Shown here in pieces: positions 62,463 through 64,000 of a DNA stretch of 64,000 bases (within the stretch, counting starts at the first letter, position 1; each line of letters begins with the position of its first letter). Below the pieces are notes generated by a model, which did no database searches, was not told the DNA's origin, and was given only the letters and a program-made list of their open reading frames with translations. Where the stretch lies: positions 1 to 64,000 of the forward strand of contig NZ_JACJTR010000003.1 of the NCBI RefSeq assembly GCF_014698795.1, in the 5' to 3' direction. The position numbers and the translations under genes were made by a program. Source of the DNA: Nostoc sp. FACHB-892 (GTDB lineage: Bacteria; Cyanobacteriota; Cyanobacteriia; Cyanobacteriales; Nostocaceae).

Positions 62463-62578
62463 AGAAATTGTCAACATTGAACTTTAAAATATCAAATTAG
62501 CCCTTATTATTAATAGTTCAGGCTGAAAGCTCATAGCTAATAGCCTCTAGCTGGATATTCGATAGCTCATAGCTCAAG

Positions 62579-63205
62579 ATGGATCTTGGAGATTGCTACC
62601 GTTTACTAGGTTTAAGATCGGGAGCCTCTTTTGCTGACATCAAATCGTCTTATCGGCGATTAGCACAGCAATATCATCCCGATATCAACCCAGATGACAA
62701 CAAAGCCAAAGATAAGTTTATTGCGTTAACAGAGGCGTACAAACTCCTGCTGACAGTGGTACTGCCAGAGGAAACTGCCGTACATTCAAGTCAGGTGTCA
62801 ACATCTGGTGGGCGTGATCACGCTAGGGCAACGCATAGGCAGAAAACACCAGTAACAACGGTGACAAGCCAAGAACCAGGAAAAGCAAGGCCGCCTAATC
62901 TGTTGGAAATAGAAGAACGGCTGAAGTGGAAGACTTATGAGCAATTGCAGCGATTTTTGCAAGAAAGACGATTTCCGCAAGCGATCGCCCTGGCGGAAGC
63001 TTTAGCAGATCGTTTGTCAACAGATGCAGAAGTCCGTCAATGGCTAGCGATCGCTTATCAAATTTGGGGACGGGCGTTAATTTCTGAAAAGCAACTGCTC
63101 AAAGCCAGAATTTATCTCAAAAAAGCTCTGAAAACAGACCCCCATAATAAAAGTCTCTGGTACGAAGTGCAGCGAGATTTCCAACGATTAGAACAAATTT
63201 TTTAA
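62579..63205 (+). CDS. DnaJ-domain protein with TPR-like C-terminus
   Basis: A 208-residue co-chaperone-like protein. The N-terminal J domain (residues 4-60) has YRLLGLRSGASFADIKSSYRRLAQQYHPDIN with the HPD motif at 33-35, which stimulates DnaK ATPase activity. A polar linker follows, then C-terminal helices (RFLQERRFPQAIALAEALADRLSTDAEVRQWLAIAYQIWGRALI, KARIYLKKALKTDP) that resemble tetratricopeptide repeats. There is no zinc-finger or C-terminal DnaJ domain. The start lies at an ATG after CTCAAG. Confidence 0.88.
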   Translation: MDLGDCYRLLGLRSGASFADIKSSYRRLAQQYHPDINPDDNKAKDKFIALTEAYKLLLTVVLPEETAVHSSQVSTSGGRDHARATHRQKTPVTTVTSQEPGKARPPNLLEIEERLKWKTYEQLQRFLQERRFPQAIALAEALADRLSTDAEVRQWLAIAYQIWGRALISEKQLLKARIYLKKALKTDPHNKSLWYEVQRDFQRLEQIF

Positions 63206-63304
63206 AGTTTACAAAATTTAAAATTTCGTTTCCAGGTCAAAGAAGCAAATGCTTTTGTTGCGGTTCTGCTGCTTAGACGCTATGCGAGAGCCTCCCAAAG
63301 AGCA

Positions 63305-63325
63305 TTCCCAGTCTGAGACTGGGAA
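63305..63325. terminator. Hairpin between convergent dnaJ-like and aminotransferase genes
   Basis: TTCCCAGTC (63305-63313) pairs with GACTGGGAA (63317-63325). The nine-pair stem with a 3-base loop between convergent genes may serve both as a terminator. It is followed by GAATTAC tandem repeats (63327-63348). Confidence 0.5.
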
Positions 63326-63343
63326 CGAATTACGAATTACGAA

Positions 63344-64000
63344 TTACCGCAATTCGTGCAAAACTGCTCCTAATGTAGCGATTCCCTCAACAATCTTCTG
63401 TGTTGGTTGAAAGCTAAAAGCTAACCTGAAGGCATCATCCCCCTGTCCATTGGCGTAGCAGCGAGTCCCTGGTAGAAAACTGATGCCGTGTTCATTGGCA
63501 GCCATAAGGAGGGCTTTGGCGCTGATATCTGGTGGCAATTTACACCAAACAAAGAAGCCGCCATCGGGACGCAGAGCAACTACATCACTGGGAAACTCTA
63601 AGGCGATCGCTTCTAACAACAAATTACACTTATGTTTGTAGCAGGCAATTAACTCCTGAATATGATTCTCTAATTTGCCTGTGGCACAATAACGAGCGAC
63701 TACATGGCTAACAAATGGCCCCACAGGCCCCTCACTTTTGAACATTGCCAGCCGTTCAATAATCGCTGGATCGCCACAAGCCCAGCCTAGCCGGATACCA
63801 GGCGCAATAATTTTCGAGAAGGTACTCACATATAAAACCCACCCCTCTTGGTCGAGAGTTGCCAGGGGGGGCATAGTTTCTCCTTGAAAGCGTAAATCGC
63901 TATAAGCATCGTCTTCCACCACCAGAACGCCATACTCAGCCGCTAATGCTACCAGTTTTTGGCGGCGAAATAACGGCATAGTAACGCCTGTGGGATTATG
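63344..64000 (-). CDS. PLP-dependent aminotransferase, C-terminal part
   Basis: The last 218 codons of a class I/II aminotransferase. The frame is open to the window edge (HNPTGVTMPLFRRQKL), so the gene continues outside. It has the VVEDDAYSDLRF strand, the PLP lysine in LYVSTFSKIIAPGIRLGW and the arginine in DDAFRLAFSF. Such sequences belong to the 2-aminoadipate/valine-pyruvate-like aminotransferases, including the domain found in MocR regulators. Without the N-terminus, a stand-alone enzyme and a MocR regulator cannot be told apart. Confidence 0.9.
   Translation of the reverse strand, partial: HNPTGVTMPLFRRQKLVALAAEYGVLVVEDDAYSDLRFQGETMPPLATLDQEGWVLYVSTFSKIIAPGIRLGWACGDPAIIERLAMFKSEGPVGPFVSHVVARYCATGKLENHIQELIACYKHKCNLLLEAIALEFPSDVVALRPDGGFFVWCKLPPDISAKALLMAANEHGISFLPGTRCYANGQGDDAFRLAFSFQPTQKIVEGIATLGAVLHELR

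Overview
The window is cyanobacterial and most likely from a filamentous, heterocyst-forming Nostocales strain (Nostoc/Anabaena group). The evidence is the start of a photosystem II D1 gene, very frequent GCGATCGC (HIP1) palindromes, heptameric tandem repeats between genes, small dispersed GC-rich repeats, an AvaK-like DUF2382 protein, a ClpR/ClpP pair and a urea uptake (urt) operon. No rRNA gene, intact tRNA or CRISPR array was seen.

Layout. 0-8.9 kb: psbA start, two paralogous membrane proteins separated by a MITE, hrcA, a rhodanese, a DUF3352 protein, cysE and a PPOX-type flavoprotein. 9-17.6 kb: a 2-oxoglutarate oxygenase and a FAD amine oxidase lead into urtABCD; urtE is split off by a hicBA toxin-antitoxin pair and a Uma2 nuclease. 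17.6-19.6 kb: a membrane protein coupled to a cytochrome P450. 19.8-31.1 kb: an OmpR-type response regulator and histidine kinase, followed by membrane and envelope genes (holin-like protein, an MgtE remnant, BrkB, an outer-membrane-like protein, a ruined rhomboid protease, a PRC-barrel/DUF2382 protein and a P-type cation ATPase). 31.4-35.3 kb: alaS, plus a second copy of its 3' end separated from it by a broken PIN toxin-antitoxin module. 35.6-39.6 kb: a heavy-metal-domain pseudogene, a diguanylate cyclase, an ATPase-less M41-like protease, a DUF2945 protein and a degenerate RTX protein. 39.9-49.1 kb: a chemosensory locus (cheA, cheW, soluble receptor, cheB, cheR; divergent cheY, cheC and hybrid kinase). 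49.7-55 kb: lipoxygenase, galU-like, hemW and a PIN/TRAM protein. 55-60.7 kb: accessory genes including two further toxin-antitoxin pairs and two VWA paralogues. 60.9-64 kb: clpR, clpP, a DnaJ protein and a partial aminotransferase.

The most interesting signal is a shared 11-bp direct repeat (TCACTTTC then TCACATTT) upstream of four transcription units at 22.8, 24.8, 26.55 and 31.2 kb, on both strands, all close to the OmpR-type two-component pair. Tandem half-sites spaced 11 bp are the usual arrangement for OmpR/PhoB regulators. I propose a local envelope and ion-homeostasis regulon controlled by that pair.

Other notable points are the duplicated alaS 3' end flanking a toxin-antitoxin module, an internally deleted mgtE gene with an excellent ribosome binding site, a rhomboid gene hit by both a MITE (with a 5-bp target duplication) and a small dispersed repeat, and the same class of small repeat carried in frame inside cheA.
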